From: Dyadobacter sandarakinus
GTDB lineage: Bacteria > Bacteroidota > Bacteroidia > Cytophagales > Spirosomataceae
Direction of reading: 5' to 3'
Length of the DNA: 64,000 bases
Assembly (NCBI RefSeq): GCF_016894445.1
Contig: NZ_CP056775.1
Coordinates: 1,490,001 to 1,554,000 of the forward strand
Part shown: in pieces, positions 54,137 through 62,560 of the stretch
Layout: every line of letters starts with the position of its first letter
How positions within the stretch are numbered: the stretch's first letter is position 1
Position numbers and translations under genes: made by a program
The notes under the pieces: model-generated
Databases searched by the model: none
Seen by the model: only the letters and a program-made list of their open reading frames with translations
Told to the model about the DNA's origin: nothing

Positions 54137-55065
54137 AAATATATCATAGTCTCGAAACCTTCCCCAGGCTTGAACTGGGTGTTGTCACAAGCGGGACCTT
54201 TGACGGCGTGCATCTGGGCCACCGCAAGATCCTAGCCCGGCTCCTTGAAATTACCCGCCAGTCAGGCGGACAATCCGTGGTGCTCACTTTCTGGCCGCAT
54301 CCGCGCACGGTAGTTTCGGAAGACAGCCAGGGATTACAGCTGCTGTCGACCATCGAAGAGAAAATCGAGCTTTTCGCCGGCCTCGGCATTGACCATCTGG
54401 TGATCGTACCTTTCACGAGGGCATTTTCTGAACTGTCTTCCGATGCATTCATCATACAGATACTGGTGGAAAAGATCGGCACCAAAAAGCTGGTAATCGG
54501 CTACGACCACCGTTTTGGCCGCAACCGGGAAGGCAGCTTTGAGTTTCTGAAAGAGCATTGTGCCATTTATGGCTTCGATGTGGAGGAAATACCGCGTGAG
54601 GACATTGAGAATATGGCCATCAGTTCGTCGCGCATCCGCAAGGCCCTGGCTACGGGCCACATCCAGGAGGCCAATGAACTGCTCGGCCGGCCCTATTCGC
54701 TCGTCGGAAATGTGGTGAAAGGCAAGCAGCTCGGACGTACCATCGGCTTTCCAACTGCAAACCTGCATTTGCACGAATCGTACAAGCTTGTACCGATGAA
54801 TGGCGTGTATGTGATTCATGCCGACCATGAAGGAAAACGCTTTCAGGGTATGCTCAACATTGGCGTGAGACCCACCGTAGACGGTACGCTGCGCACCATT
54901 GAGGCACATTTGTTCGACTTTGATCAGGAAATTTATGGTGAAGATCTTAAACTGGATCTGCTGCATTATCTCCGCCCGGAGCAGAAATTTGCAGGTTTGG
55001 ATGCGCTTGTAAGTCAGCTTATGATCGACCGTGAAAGCGCCATTTCTTTTTTAGCAAAAATGTAA
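54133..55065 (+). CDS. ribF: Bifunctional riboflavin kinase/FAD synthetase
   Basis: The 310-residue protein combines an N-terminal FMN adenylyltransferase (TSGTFDGVHLGHRKIL, VIGYDHRFGRNREGSFEFL, ISSSRIRKAL) and a C-terminal riboflavin kinase (GNVVKGKQLGRTIGFPTANL, with the PTAN active site, NIGVRPTV, EAHLFDF). It makes FMN and then FAD. It overlaps truB by 4 bp and is followed by a hairpin terminator. Confidence 0.95.
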   Translation: MKIYHSLETFPRLELGVVTSGTFDGVHLGHRKILARLLEITRQSGGQSVVLTFWPHPRTVVSEDSQGLQLLSTIEEKIELFAGLGIDHLVIVPFTRAFSELSSDAFIIQILVEKIGTKKLVIGYDHRFGRNREGSFEFLKEHCAIYGFDVEEIPREDIENMAISSSRIRKALATGHIQEANELLGRPYSLVGNVVKGKQLGRTIGFPTANLHLHESYKLVPMNGVYVIHADHEGKRFQGMLNIGVRPTVDGTLRTIEAHLFDFDQEIYGEDLKLDLLHYLRPEQKFAGLDALVSQLMIDRESAISFLAKM

Positions 55066-55074
55066 AAATGATAT

Positions 55075-55107
55075 TGCCCGTGCCGCTTGGTACGGGCACA
55101 CTTTTAA
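55075..55107 (+). terminator. Hairpin terminator after ribF
   Basis: TGCCCGT (55075-55081) and ACGGGCA (55092-55098) form a 7-bp stem with a 10-base loop, followed by CACTTTTAA. It separates the ftsX-ribF operon from the ergothioneine-associated run. Confidence 0.65.
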
Positions 55108-55165
55108 TGTTGTCAGGATGGTACAGAACAGCACGGACAAACTGCTTTGCTGAAAACCCATCTTT

Positions 55166-56548
55166 ATGCAACACTACGATGCGATTGTAATTGGCTCTGG
55201 CCAGGCCGGTACTCCCCTTTCCAAAAAACTGGCCAACTCCGGTTTAAAAACAGCATTAATTGAAAAAAGGTGGGTGGGCGGTACCTGTGTAAATGATGGG
55301 TGCTCCCCTACCAAAGCCATGATTGCCTCTGCCAAAGCAGTGTGGGTATCCGAAAACAGTGCCCGGCTGGGTGTACTCGTGGAACATGCGCATGTTGACT
55401 TTCCTTCCATCATCAAGCGAAAAAACGAGATCGTAACCCGCATGCGGGAAAACTCCGAAAAAGGAATTCTGGAAACGGAAAACCTGGATCTGATTTACGG
55501 CACGGCGGCATTCTCCGGTATGAAGCAGGTAACGGTCCAGCTGCAAAGCGGAGAAGAACAGGTGCTCACTGCCGACCGCATTTACATCAATACAGGACTG
55601 AAACCGGAAGTTCCTGACATTCCCGGCATCCGGGACATTGAATTTCTTACATCTACTTCAATCATGGAGCTGGATACTGTACCCGAACACCTGCTTATAC
55701 TCGGCAGCGGGTATATCGGTCTTGAATTCGGGCAGATGTTCCGGAGGTTTGGCAGCAAAGTGACGGTTATTGAGCCTTCCGCACGCATATTAAAGCATGA
55801 AGAGGAAGATATTGCGCAGAATATTGCGGACATCCTTTCTCTGGAACACATCGACATTCTGGTAAAAACAGAAGTAATGTCGCTCGCCCGCCAGGGTGGT
55901 CTGATCTGTGCCACATTGCATTCCGATGGAAGTACACGGGAGGTACAATGCACGCACGTACTGGTGGCTGCCGGCCGCGAGCCGCAGACACCCGCACTGA
56001 ACCTGGAAATGACGGGTGTTAAAACAGATGAAAAAGGCTATATTACGGTCAATGACCAGCTTGAAACCAGCACAGAGGGCATTTACGCGCTGGGCGATGT
56101 CAAAGGCGGGCCTGCATTTACGCACATCGCATTTGACGATTACCGCATTATTTATGAAAACATGGATAAGCCGGGCAGCAGATCGGTGCAGGACCGCCCG
56201 GTACCTTACTGCATGTTCATCGACCCGCAGCTCGGACGTGTAGGCATTACCGAAACTGAAGCGAAGGAGAAAGGAATGGATGTAAAAGTAGCAGTGCTCA
56301 AAAATGAAAGCGTTGCCCGCTCCATAGAAACCGGCGATGAACGCGGGATGATGAAAGCTGTGGTTGACGCCTATACCGGGCAGATTCTGGGAGCATCTAT
56401 CCTGGCAGAACAGGGCGGGGAGATCGTTACGATCCTTCAGATGGCAATGATGGGCGGAATTACCTACGATCAGATCATGAACAGTGTCTTTGCACATCCT
56501 ACCTACGCCGAGTCACTTAATAATCTGTTCTCAACACTTGAAAAGTAA
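55166..56548 (+). CDS. Pyridine-nucleotide disulfide reductase (mercuric-reductase-like), possible ergothioneine-pathway partner
   Basis: The 460-residue flavoprotein has VIGSGQAGTPLSKKL (FAD), the redox-active pair CVNDGC (Cys41, Cys46), an NADPH Rossmann segment ILGSGYIGLEFGQMF and YALGDVKGGPAFTHIAFDDYRI (second FAD motif). The dimerisation domain ends with HPTYAE (His-x4-Glu, the catalytic pair of disulfide reductases). It lacks the extra C-terminal Cys pair of mercuric reductase and lacks MerA N-terminal HMA domain, so a small disulfide is a more likely substrate than mercury. Only 12 bp separate it from the ABC ATPase gene of the EgtUV-like importer. By context it could keep ergothioneine or its cysteine precursor reduced; this is inference. 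Confidence 0.88.
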   Translation: MQHYDAIVIGSGQAGTPLSKKLANSGLKTALIEKRWVGGTCVNDGCSPTKAMIASAKAVWVSENSARLGVLVEHAHVDFPSIIKRKNEIVTRMRENSEKGILETENLDLIYGTAAFSGMKQVTVQLQSGEEQVLTADRIYINTGLKPEVPDIPGIRDIEFLTSTSIMELDTVPEHLLILGSGYIGLEFGQMFRRFGSKVTVIEPSARILKHEEEDIAQNIADILSLEHIDILVKTEVMSLARQGGLICATLHSDGSTREVQCTHVLVAAGREPQTPALNLEMTGVKTDEKGYITVNDQLETSTEGIYALGDVKGGPAFTHIAFDDYRIIYENMDKPGSRSVQDRPVPYCMFIDPQLGRVGITETEAKEKGMDVKVAVLKNESVARSIETGDERGMMKAVVDAYTGQILGASILAEQGGEIVTILQMAMMGGITYDQIMNSVFAHPTYAESLNNLFSTLEK

Positions 56549-56560
56549 TAACACAGATGC

Positions 56561-57529
56561 ATGGCTTCCAGCATGATCGTTGCCGACAACGTCAGCAAGC
56601 ATTTTGGCCTGATGGCCGCAGTGGAAAACGTTTCCTTTGAAGTAAAAGCGGGCGAGATCATGGTGCTGCTGGGCACCAGCGGATGCGGGAAAACCACAAC
56701 GCTTAAAATGCTCAACAGGCTGATCGATGCTACGTCCGGGACGATCACCATCGACGGTCGGGATATCAGAACGCGCAATCGCGAGGAGCTCCGGCGCAGC
56801 ATTGGCTACGTATCCCAGCACCACGGATTATTTCCGCATTACACTGTTGCTGAAAACATTGGCATTGTGCCCGGACTTGCCGGGTGGAACAAGGCTGAGA
56901 CTGCCCGTAAGACAGGTCACTGGCTCGAACAGCTCCGGCTCCCGTCTGACATGTACGGCAGCAAGTACCCCGACGAGCTCAGCGGCGGCCAAAAGCAAAG
57001 GGTTGCACTGGCGCGGGCACTTGTGGCGGAGCCACCGCTCCTGCTGATGGACGAACCTTTCGGCGCGCTCGATCCCGTGACCCGGATTGCTGTCAGGAAT
57101 GAATTTCTGGCCATACAGCAGGTAAAAAGCAAAACCATTGTGCTCGTCACGCACGACATACAGGAGGCTTTTGCACTTGGCAATACGATTTGCCTCATGC
57201 ATGAAGGACGCATTGTCCAGGCTGGAAGTGCACATGACCTGATGTTTGACCCCGCAAATGCATTTGTTGCAAATTTCTTTGATCACCAGCGCTATATGCT
57301 CGAACTGAGTGCGCTCAGCTTGCGCGATATCTGGCAGCAATTACCACCGGGAGAAGGATCGACTACTTCAAAGCTAAGCATTGCCAGCAGTCTCTGGGAT
57401 GCGCTGGATGTACTCTCCGGCAGGGAAAGTGCTGCTGTACAGGTGGCTGATCCCGCAGGCAAAGATGTAAGAGGGCTTACGTTTTCGCACATTCTCGAGG
57501 CTTACAGTCGTATCAAAAATGAATATTGA
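56561..57529 (+). CDS. ABC importer ATPase of the OpuC/EgtV type
   Basis: The 322-residue ATPase has Walker A GTSGCGKTTTLK (near 34-45), Q-loop YVSQHHGLFPHYTV, signature LSGGQKQR, Walker B LLLMDEPFGALDP and H-loop VTHDIQEAFALG. This matches the glycine betaine/choline/ergothioneine importer class. The C-terminal 75 residues (about 245-322) look like one degenerate CBS-like unit instead of the two in OpuCA. It energises the permease/binding protein encoded next, whose ATG at 57529 overlaps its TGA by one base. A quaternary-amine betaine such as ergothioneine is the likely cargo from context. Confidence 0.9.
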   Translation: MASSMIVADNVSKHFGLMAAVENVSFEVKAGEIMVLLGTSGCGKTTTLKMLNRLIDATSGTITIDGRDIRTRNREELRRSIGYVSQHHGLFPHYTVAENIGIVPGLAGWNKAETARKTGHWLEQLRLPSDMYGSKYPDELSGGQKQRVALARALVAEPPLLLMDEPFGALDPVTRIAVRNEFLAIQQVKSKTIVLVTHDIQEAFALGNTICLMHEGRIVQAGSAHDLMFDPANAFVANFFDHQRYMLELSALSLRDIWQQLPPGEGSTTSKLSIASSLWDALDVLSGRESAAVQVADPAGKDVRGLTFSHILEAYSRIKNEY

Positions 57530-59118
57530 TGGAAGAAACGCAAACACTCTGGCAGTTTATGCAGCAGCAGTCCGACAAGCTGTGGGACCAGGTACTGGCG
57601 CACGTCGGCCTTACTTCCATTTCACTGTTCACAGCCGTGCTGGTAGGACTGCCGCTCGGCATCCTGATCGCGCGCTGCCAGAAACTTGCCTGGATCATCC
57701 TTGGCATAGCTGGCATATTGCAGACAGTCCCGAGCATCGCGTTGCTGGGATTTATGATACCATTACTCGGCATAGGCATGTTGCCCGCCATCACGGCCTT
57801 GTTCCTCTACGCCCTCCTGCCCATCATCCGGAACACGTACACGGGCATTACGGGCATTGATCCCGCAATTACCGAATCGGCGCGGGGACTGGGTATGACC
57901 AGCCGCCAGATCCTCACGCGCGTTGAGATTCCGCTGGCACTGCCTGTAATCCTGGCGGGTATCCGCACGGCGACCGTGATCAATGTAGGCGTAGCCACGC
58001 TGGCGGCGTATATAGCGGCGGGAGGCCTGGGTGAGTTCATCTTCGGCGGAATTGCATTGAACAACACCAATATGATCCTGGCAGGAGCCATACCCGCAGC
58101 TTTGCTGGCCATTCTTTTTGACTTCCTGCTATCGCATTTGCAGCAGATGAATATCCGCAAATCCCGGCTTGTGGCGGCAGCGCTGCCGGCTTTGCTGCTG
58201 ATTCTCTCCTCCTGCTACCTGCTCCCTTATTCGGGAAGTGGATTGCTGGGCGGGTTCACGCCGGAGTTCATGGGCCGGGAAGACGGGTACCTGGGCCTGA
58301 AAAGTAAATATGGCCTCGCGATTCCCGTCGTCGTCATCAGTGACGCCGTCATGTACAAGGCAGCCTACGAAAAGAAGCTCGACGTGATCAGCGGGTATAG
58401 TACGGATGGTCGCCTCAAAGCATACGATCTTGTGACATTGGAAGACGACCAGCATATTTTCCCTCCCTATTATGCTGCCCCGCTGGTGCGTACAGCTGTT
58501 TTGAAAAAATATCCCGGGCTGCAACCCGTCCTCGAAATGCTCTCGGGGCAGATTGATGACGCCACGATGACAGAGCTGAACTACCGTACCGACGTCAAAA
58601 AACAGGCGCCTGAACAGGTAGCACGTGACTTCCTGCGGTCAAAAGGACTACTGAAACCGGCACGCTCCGGCCATGCAGGGCAAATCAGGATCGGGTCGAA
58701 GATTTTTGGTGAACAGTACACCCTGGCGGCTATGTACAAAATGCTGATTGAAGGGTACACAGACCTTCAGGTAGTCACCAAGACGGGACTGGGCGGTACC
58801 AAGATCTGCTTTGATGCCTTGACAAACGGAGAGATTGACCTCTATCCCGAGTATACCGGCACAGGCCTTCTGGTGATCCTGAAACCCCGGCCTGCCGAGC
58901 TCGCCAGGGTCATGGGAGACCGGGACAAGGTATTTGAATATGTCAAAAATGAGTTTTCAAGGCAGTACCAGCTGCAGTGGCTGCGCCCGATCGGGTTCAA
59001 CAATGCATATGCGCTGATGATGCGCCGAAAACAGGCACAATCCTTTAAGCTGAATACGATATCGGATCTTAAACAATATGCATCGAATGACAACCACAGA
59101 GATCGGTCAGGCTTATAG
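57529..59118 (+). CDS. EgtU-like fused permease and binding protein with circularly permuted binding domain
   Basis: The 529-residue protein starts at 57529 (MEETQTLWQF). Residues about 20-205 are a six-helix OpuCB-type permease with an EAA loop (ESARGLGMTSRQIL, 116-129). A further helix (about 212-232, holding a lipobox-like LSSC) is followed by an OpuC/ProX-type binding domain in swapped order. First, residues 243-376 correspond to the usual C-terminal half (FTPEFMGREDGYLGL, YSTDGRLKAYDLVTLEDD, FPPYYAAPLV). Next, residues 386-517 correspond to the usual N-terminal half (IRIGSKIFGEQYTLAAMY, NGEIDLYPEYTGTGLL, IGFNNAYALMMRR, TISDLKQYA). The tail SNDNHRDRSGL overlaps egtB. This would import ergothioneine or a related betaine, with the binding domain outside the membrane. 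Confidence 0.88.
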   Translation: MEETQTLWQFMQQQSDKLWDQVLAHVGLTSISLFTAVLVGLPLGILIARCQKLAWIILGIAGILQTVPSIALLGFMIPLLGIGMLPAITALFLYALLPIIRNTYTGITGIDPAITESARGLGMTSRQILTRVEIPLALPVILAGIRTATVINVGVATLAAYIAAGGLGEFIFGGIALNNTNMILAGAIPAALLAILFDFLLSHLQQMNIRKSRLVAAALPALLLILSSCYLLPYSGSGLLGGFTPEFMGREDGYLGLKSKYGLAIPVVVISDAVMYKAAYEKKLDVISGYSTDGRLKAYDLVTLEDDQHIFPPYYAAPLVRTAVLKKYPGLQPVLEMLSGQIDDATMTELNYRTDVKKQAPEQVARDFLRSKGLLKPARSGHAGQIRIGSKIFGEQYTLAAMYKMLIEGYTDLQVVTKTGLGGTKICFDALTNGEIDLYPEYTGTGLLVILKPRPAELARVMGDRDKVFEYVKNEFSRQYQLQWLRPIGFNNAYALMMRRKQAQSFKLNTISDLKQYASNDNHRDRSGL

Positions 59119-60244
59119 CCGTGTACGAACTTACTCCGAACAAATCTGCGAACCTCTTGAAACCGAAGACTACGTACCCCAGCCCGTTGCATTTGTAAGT
59201 CCGCCAAAGTGGCACCTGGCGCATTCTACATGGTTTTTTGAAACATTTATACTGAAAAACCTGGTCCCGAACTACAAAGTATACGATCCCGATTTCAACT
59301 ACCTTTTTAACAGTTATTACAACAACATAGGCGAACGTACCATCCGTACCGACAGGGGAAATGTTACACGCCCCACCACCCGGAATGTGTACGCCTATCG
59401 CAAATACGTGGACGCCCAGATGCTCGAACTGCTCGACGAGCTCGCCGATCCTGCCGCACTGGCAATGGTAGAGCTCGGGCTGCACCACGAGCAGCAGCAC
59501 CAGGAACTGCTGGTTACCGATATCAAGTACATTCTGGGCCACAACCCGCTTTTTCCTGTATACAGGCCGGGCTGCAACCTGGTAGACGGCACCAACCCGG
59601 CTACCGGTTGGGAGCAAATTCCGGAGGGTGTATATGAGATAGGTCATGAGGGACCGGGATTTTGTTTCGACAATGAGCTGGGCCGCCACAAGGTGTACCT
59701 CCATTCGTTCGAGATCAGCCGGGCGCTGGTGACCAATGCAGAGTACATTGATTTTATCAATGCAGGCGGCTACCGCGACTTCAACCTCTGGATGGACGAA
59801 GGTTGGTCGTGGGTCACGCACAGCAATATTGCCGCGCCCATGTACTGGTACCGGCAGGACGGTGAATGGTACTACTACACCCTCGACGGGTTCAAAAAGA
59901 TCAACCCTGAGGCACCGGTTGCGCATATCAGCTTCTACGAGGCCTCCGCTTATGCCCAGTGGAAAGGCATGCGCCTGCCTACCGAATTTGAATGGGAGAT
60001 TGCGTCGCAAACCATTCCGTGGGGGCTACGCTGGGAGTGGACCAACAGCGCATATCTTCCATACCCCGGATTCAGCAAGGCACCGGGAGCGGTGGGCGAG
60101 TACAATGGTAAGTTTATGATCAACCAGATGGTACTGAGAGGAGCCTCGGTGGCTACGTCACCTGGACACAGCCGATTTACTTACCGCAACTTTTTTCACG
60201 CCCACGAACGCTGGCAGTATACCGGCATCCGTTTGGCCCGATAA
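59078..60244 (+). CDS. egtB: Ergothioneine synthesis protein EgtB (non-haem iron sulfoxide synthase)
   Basis: Start at 59078, or 59087 (MTTTEIGQAY); both lie inside the permease gene end. The 388-residue protein has an N-terminal DinB-like helical bundle with the iron ligands His49 (HLAHSTWF) and His137/His141 in the HHEQQHQE motif, and a C-terminal FGE-sulfatase-like domain (about 185-388, MRLPTEFEWEIAS, YRNFFHAHERWQYTGIRLA). The enzyme joins trimethylhistidine to cysteine or gamma-glutamylcysteine through a sulfoxide. No EgtA or EgtC lies nearby, so direct use of cysteine is plausible. egtD follows 11 bp downstream. Confidence 0.92.
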   Translation: MHRMTTTEIGQAYSRVRTYSEQICEPLETEDYVPQPVAFVSPPKWHLAHSTWFFETFILKNLVPNYKVYDPDFNYLFNSYYNNIGERTIRTDRGNVTRPTTRNVYAYRKYVDAQMLELLDELADPAALAMVELGLHHEQQHQELLVTDIKYILGHNPLFPVYRPGCNLVDGTNPATGWEQIPEGVYEIGHEGPGFCFDNELGRHKVYLHSFEISRALVTNAEYIDFINAGGYRDFNLWMDEGWSWVTHSNIAAPMYWYRQDGEWYYYTLDGFKKINPEAPVAHISFYEASAYAQWKGMRLPTEFEWEIASQTIPWGLRWEWTNSAYLPYPGFSKAPGAVGEYNGKFMINQMVLRGASVATSPGHSRFTYRNFFHAHERWQYTGIRLAR

Positions 60245-60255
60245 CAAAACCCACT

Positions 60256-61206
60256 ATGTCAGATTCTACCTTCGCCCGTGACATTCATACGGGCCTTTCT
60301 GCCGCGCAGAAGTATATCTCGTCCCGATACTTTTACGACGATGCAGGCAGCGTTATTTTCCAGGAGATCATGCAAATGCCCGAGTACTACCCTACCCGGT
60401 CCGAGTTTGAGATTCTTTCCATGCAAAGTGACAAGATCATTGCAAAGCTGGATTTTCAGCAACCCTTTAATATCGTTGAATTCGGAGCGGGTGACGGCAT
60501 GAAGACCCGGCAGCTGCTTAAAAAGCTGATTGATCAGGACGCTGCATTTTCCTATATGCCCATTGATATTTCCAGGAAAGCGATTGACGAGCTGGAAGCC
60601 AGCATGCTGCAGCATTTGCCGCAGCTGAAAATCCGGTCAGTAGTGGGCAACTACTTTTCAGTGCTCGAAACCCTTGCCGGGGATGATACGCCCAGCCTGT
60701 TCCTGTTTTTGGGAGGAAATATCGGTAACTATGAAGACGCCGAGGTGCATGACCTCATGCGGGCATTTGGTAAAAGTATGAAGCCCGGTGACAAGTTGCT
60801 GACAGGGTTCGACCTGCGCAAGAATCCTGCCCTGATCCGCAATGCCTACGACGATCCTGCCGGAATCACCAAAAGGTTTAACATGAACCTGCTGCACAGG
60901 ATGAACCGGGAACTTGGCGGCAACATCGTTACCAGCCAGTTTGACTTTTACTCATTTTACAATCCCGTAAACGGGGAGGTAAGAAGTTACCTGGTCAGTC
61001 TTGCGAAGCAAAGGATACACCTGTCGCGCATGGATAAATGCTATGATTTTGAAGCCAATGAGCTGATCTCGACGGAACTTTCGCGGAAGTACACCCTTCC
61101 TGAAATTGAGGCGGTAGCCGCGGCAACCGGGTATGGTGTTGTGGAGCATTTCCTGGATTGCAGGCATTACTTTACCGATAGTCTTTGGGTAAAAAACAGC
61201 ATGTAA
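60256..61206 (+). CDS. egtD: L-histidine N-alpha-methyltransferase EgtD
   Basis: The 316-residue SAM-dependent methyltransferase has the EgtD signature: YFYDDAGSVIFQEIMQMPEYYPTRSE (25-50), the SAM loop FGAGDGMKTRQLL (76-88), FLGGNIGNYED, and ISTELSRKY (271-279), where Glu274 and Ser276 match the residues that hold histidine in mycobacterial EgtD (Glu282, Ser284). It trimethylates histidine to hercynine, the first step of ergothioneine synthesis. It is the last gene of the run and converges with the response regulator gene. Confidence 0.94.
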   Translation: MSDSTFARDIHTGLSAAQKYISSRYFYDDAGSVIFQEIMQMPEYYPTRSEFEILSMQSDKIIAKLDFQQPFNIVEFGAGDGMKTRQLLKKLIDQDAAFSYMPIDISRKAIDELEASMLQHLPQLKIRSVVGNYFSVLETLAGDDTPSLFLFLGGNIGNYEDAEVHDLMRAFGKSMKPGDKLLTGFDLRKNPALIRNAYDDPAGITKRFNMNLLHRMNRELGGNIVTSQFDFYSFYNPVNGEVRSYLVSLAKQRIHLSRMDKCYDFEANELISTELSRKYTLPEIEAVAAATGYGVVEHFLDCRHYFTDSLWVKNSM

Positions 61207-61213
61207 GCAGCAT

Positions 61214-62551
61214 TCACAGCTTGTACTCTTCTATTTTCCGGTACAACGTCGCAATCCCGATTTCGAGCAGGCGGGCTGCCTCCGCCTTGTTGCCCTGGGT
61301 GTAGTTGAGTACTTTCTGAAGATGGATTTTCTCAGCGCTGGACATGGAAAATGCAGACATGCCCTTGTGGTCGCGTGCGGCTGGCTGTGTAAGCTCGTAG
61401 GGCAGACTTTGCACGTCGAGTACGGGTCCGTCTGTAAGAATGACGCTTCGCTCAATCACATTTTTGAGCTCGCGGATGTTTCCGGGCCACGGATAATGCT
61501 CCAATGCCGAAATGTACGCTTCGCTGAGGGATGCGATCTTCCGGTTGGCTTTCAGCGAAAACTGTGCTGCAAAGCTGCTTGCCAGGCTGGCAATGTCGGA
61601 AGTTCTTTCACGCAGGGCGGGAATTGTAATTTGAAATACAGAAAGCCGGTAGTACAGATCACTCCGGAATTCTCCTTTTTCGATTTCTTTCTGCAGGTCG
61701 CGGTTCGTAGCAGCAATCACGCGGACATTTACACGGGTAGGCTGCGTATCCCCGATTTTGAGGAACTCGCCGGTTTCCAGCACGCGCAACAGCTTGGCTT
61801 GGAGCTCATGCGCAAGTTCGCCGATTTCATCCAGGAAAATGGTGCCTGCACTGGCTTCTTCAAACAACCCTTTTTTGTCGCGCAAAGCACCTGTAAATGC
61901 ACCTGCCTTGTGCCCGAACATCTCGCTTTCGAGCAGGTCTTTTCCAAATGCTGAACAATTCACAGCCACAAAAGGCTTTTTAGCGCGCCCGCTGCCCTGA
62001 TGAATGGATTGTGCAAAAACCTCTTTCCCGGTGCCGGTTTCACCCAGCAGCAGGACGGTTGTGTCTGTGGGTGCTACTCTCCGCGCAAGGTCTACACTTG
62101 CCAGCAGCTTCCGCGACTTTCCGATGATTGCATCAAAGGAATGCTTTTGCCCGAGCTGCTTTTCAAGGTTGATCACGCGCTTGTTCAGCTCGGCCTTTTC
62201 CATGGCGCGGTGCAGCAGCGGAATGATTTTGTTGTTGTCGTCTCCTTTGGTAATGTAGTCGAAAGCGCCGTTTTTAATCGCCTGAACGCCGTCTTCTATA
62301 TTTCCGTAGGCTGTCAGCAGTACCGCTTCAATGGACGGGTATTTCGCTTTGAGGTCTTTCACGAACGTCACGCCATGTCCGTCGGGCAGCTTTACGTCGC
62401 AGAGTACCACGTCAATATCCGATTGTTCCAGCTTTTTCCAGGCTGTTTTGATGTCAGCCGCTTCGAGGGTCTGAAAACCTTCCAGGGAAATTACCCGCGC
62501 AATGAGCCCGCGGAGCTTGTCTTCGTCGTCAATAACCAGAATTTTACTCAT
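61214..62551 (-). CDS. Sigma-54-dependent response regulator (NtrC family)
   Basis: The 445-residue protein has a receiver domain (about 1-120) with phosphorylatable Asp52, an AAA+ ATPase domain (about 140-375) with Walker A GETGTGKE (170-177), the sigma-54-contacting GAFTGA (217-222) and a Fis-type helix-turn-helix at the C-terminus (about 400-445). It activates sigma-54 promoters when phosphorylated. No histidine kinase is adjacent; a single-domain receiver gene lies upstream with a 9-bp gap, so a phosphorelay may be shared. Confidence 0.94.
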   Translation of the reverse strand: MSKILVIDDEDKLRGLIARVISLEGFQTLEAADIKTAWKKLEQSDIDVVLCDVKLPDGHGVTFVKDLKAKYPSIEAVLLTAYGNIEDGVQAIKNGAFDYITKGDDNNKIIPLLHRAMEKAELNKRVINLEKQLGQKHSFDAIIGKSRKLLASVDLARRVAPTDTTVLLLGETGTGKEVFAQSIHQGSGRAKKPFVAVNCSAFGKDLLESEMFGHKAGAFTGALRDKKGLFEEASAGTIFLDEIGELAHELQAKLLRVLETGEFLKIGDTQPTRVNVRVIAATNRDLQKEIEKGEFRSDLYYRLSVFQITIPALRERTSDIASLASSFAAQFSLKANRKIASLSEAYISALEHYPWPGNIRELKNVIERSVILTDGPVLDVQSLPYELTQPAARDHKGMSAFSMSSAEKIHLQKVLNYTQGNKAEAARLLEIGIATLYRKIEEYKL

Positions 62552-62560
62552 GCCGGCAGA

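Noticed and set aside
55166-56548. Mercury resistance (merA)
   Set aside because: There is no N-terminal metal-binding domain, no C-terminal vicinal cysteines, and no merR, merT or merP nearby; the linkage is to transporter and egt genes.
57529-59118. Truncated or frameshifted binding domain in the permease fusion
   Set aside because: At first the C-terminal half seemed to be lost, since the protein stops after TISDL; but that half is present earlier in the same protein, so the order is swapped and nothing large is missing.
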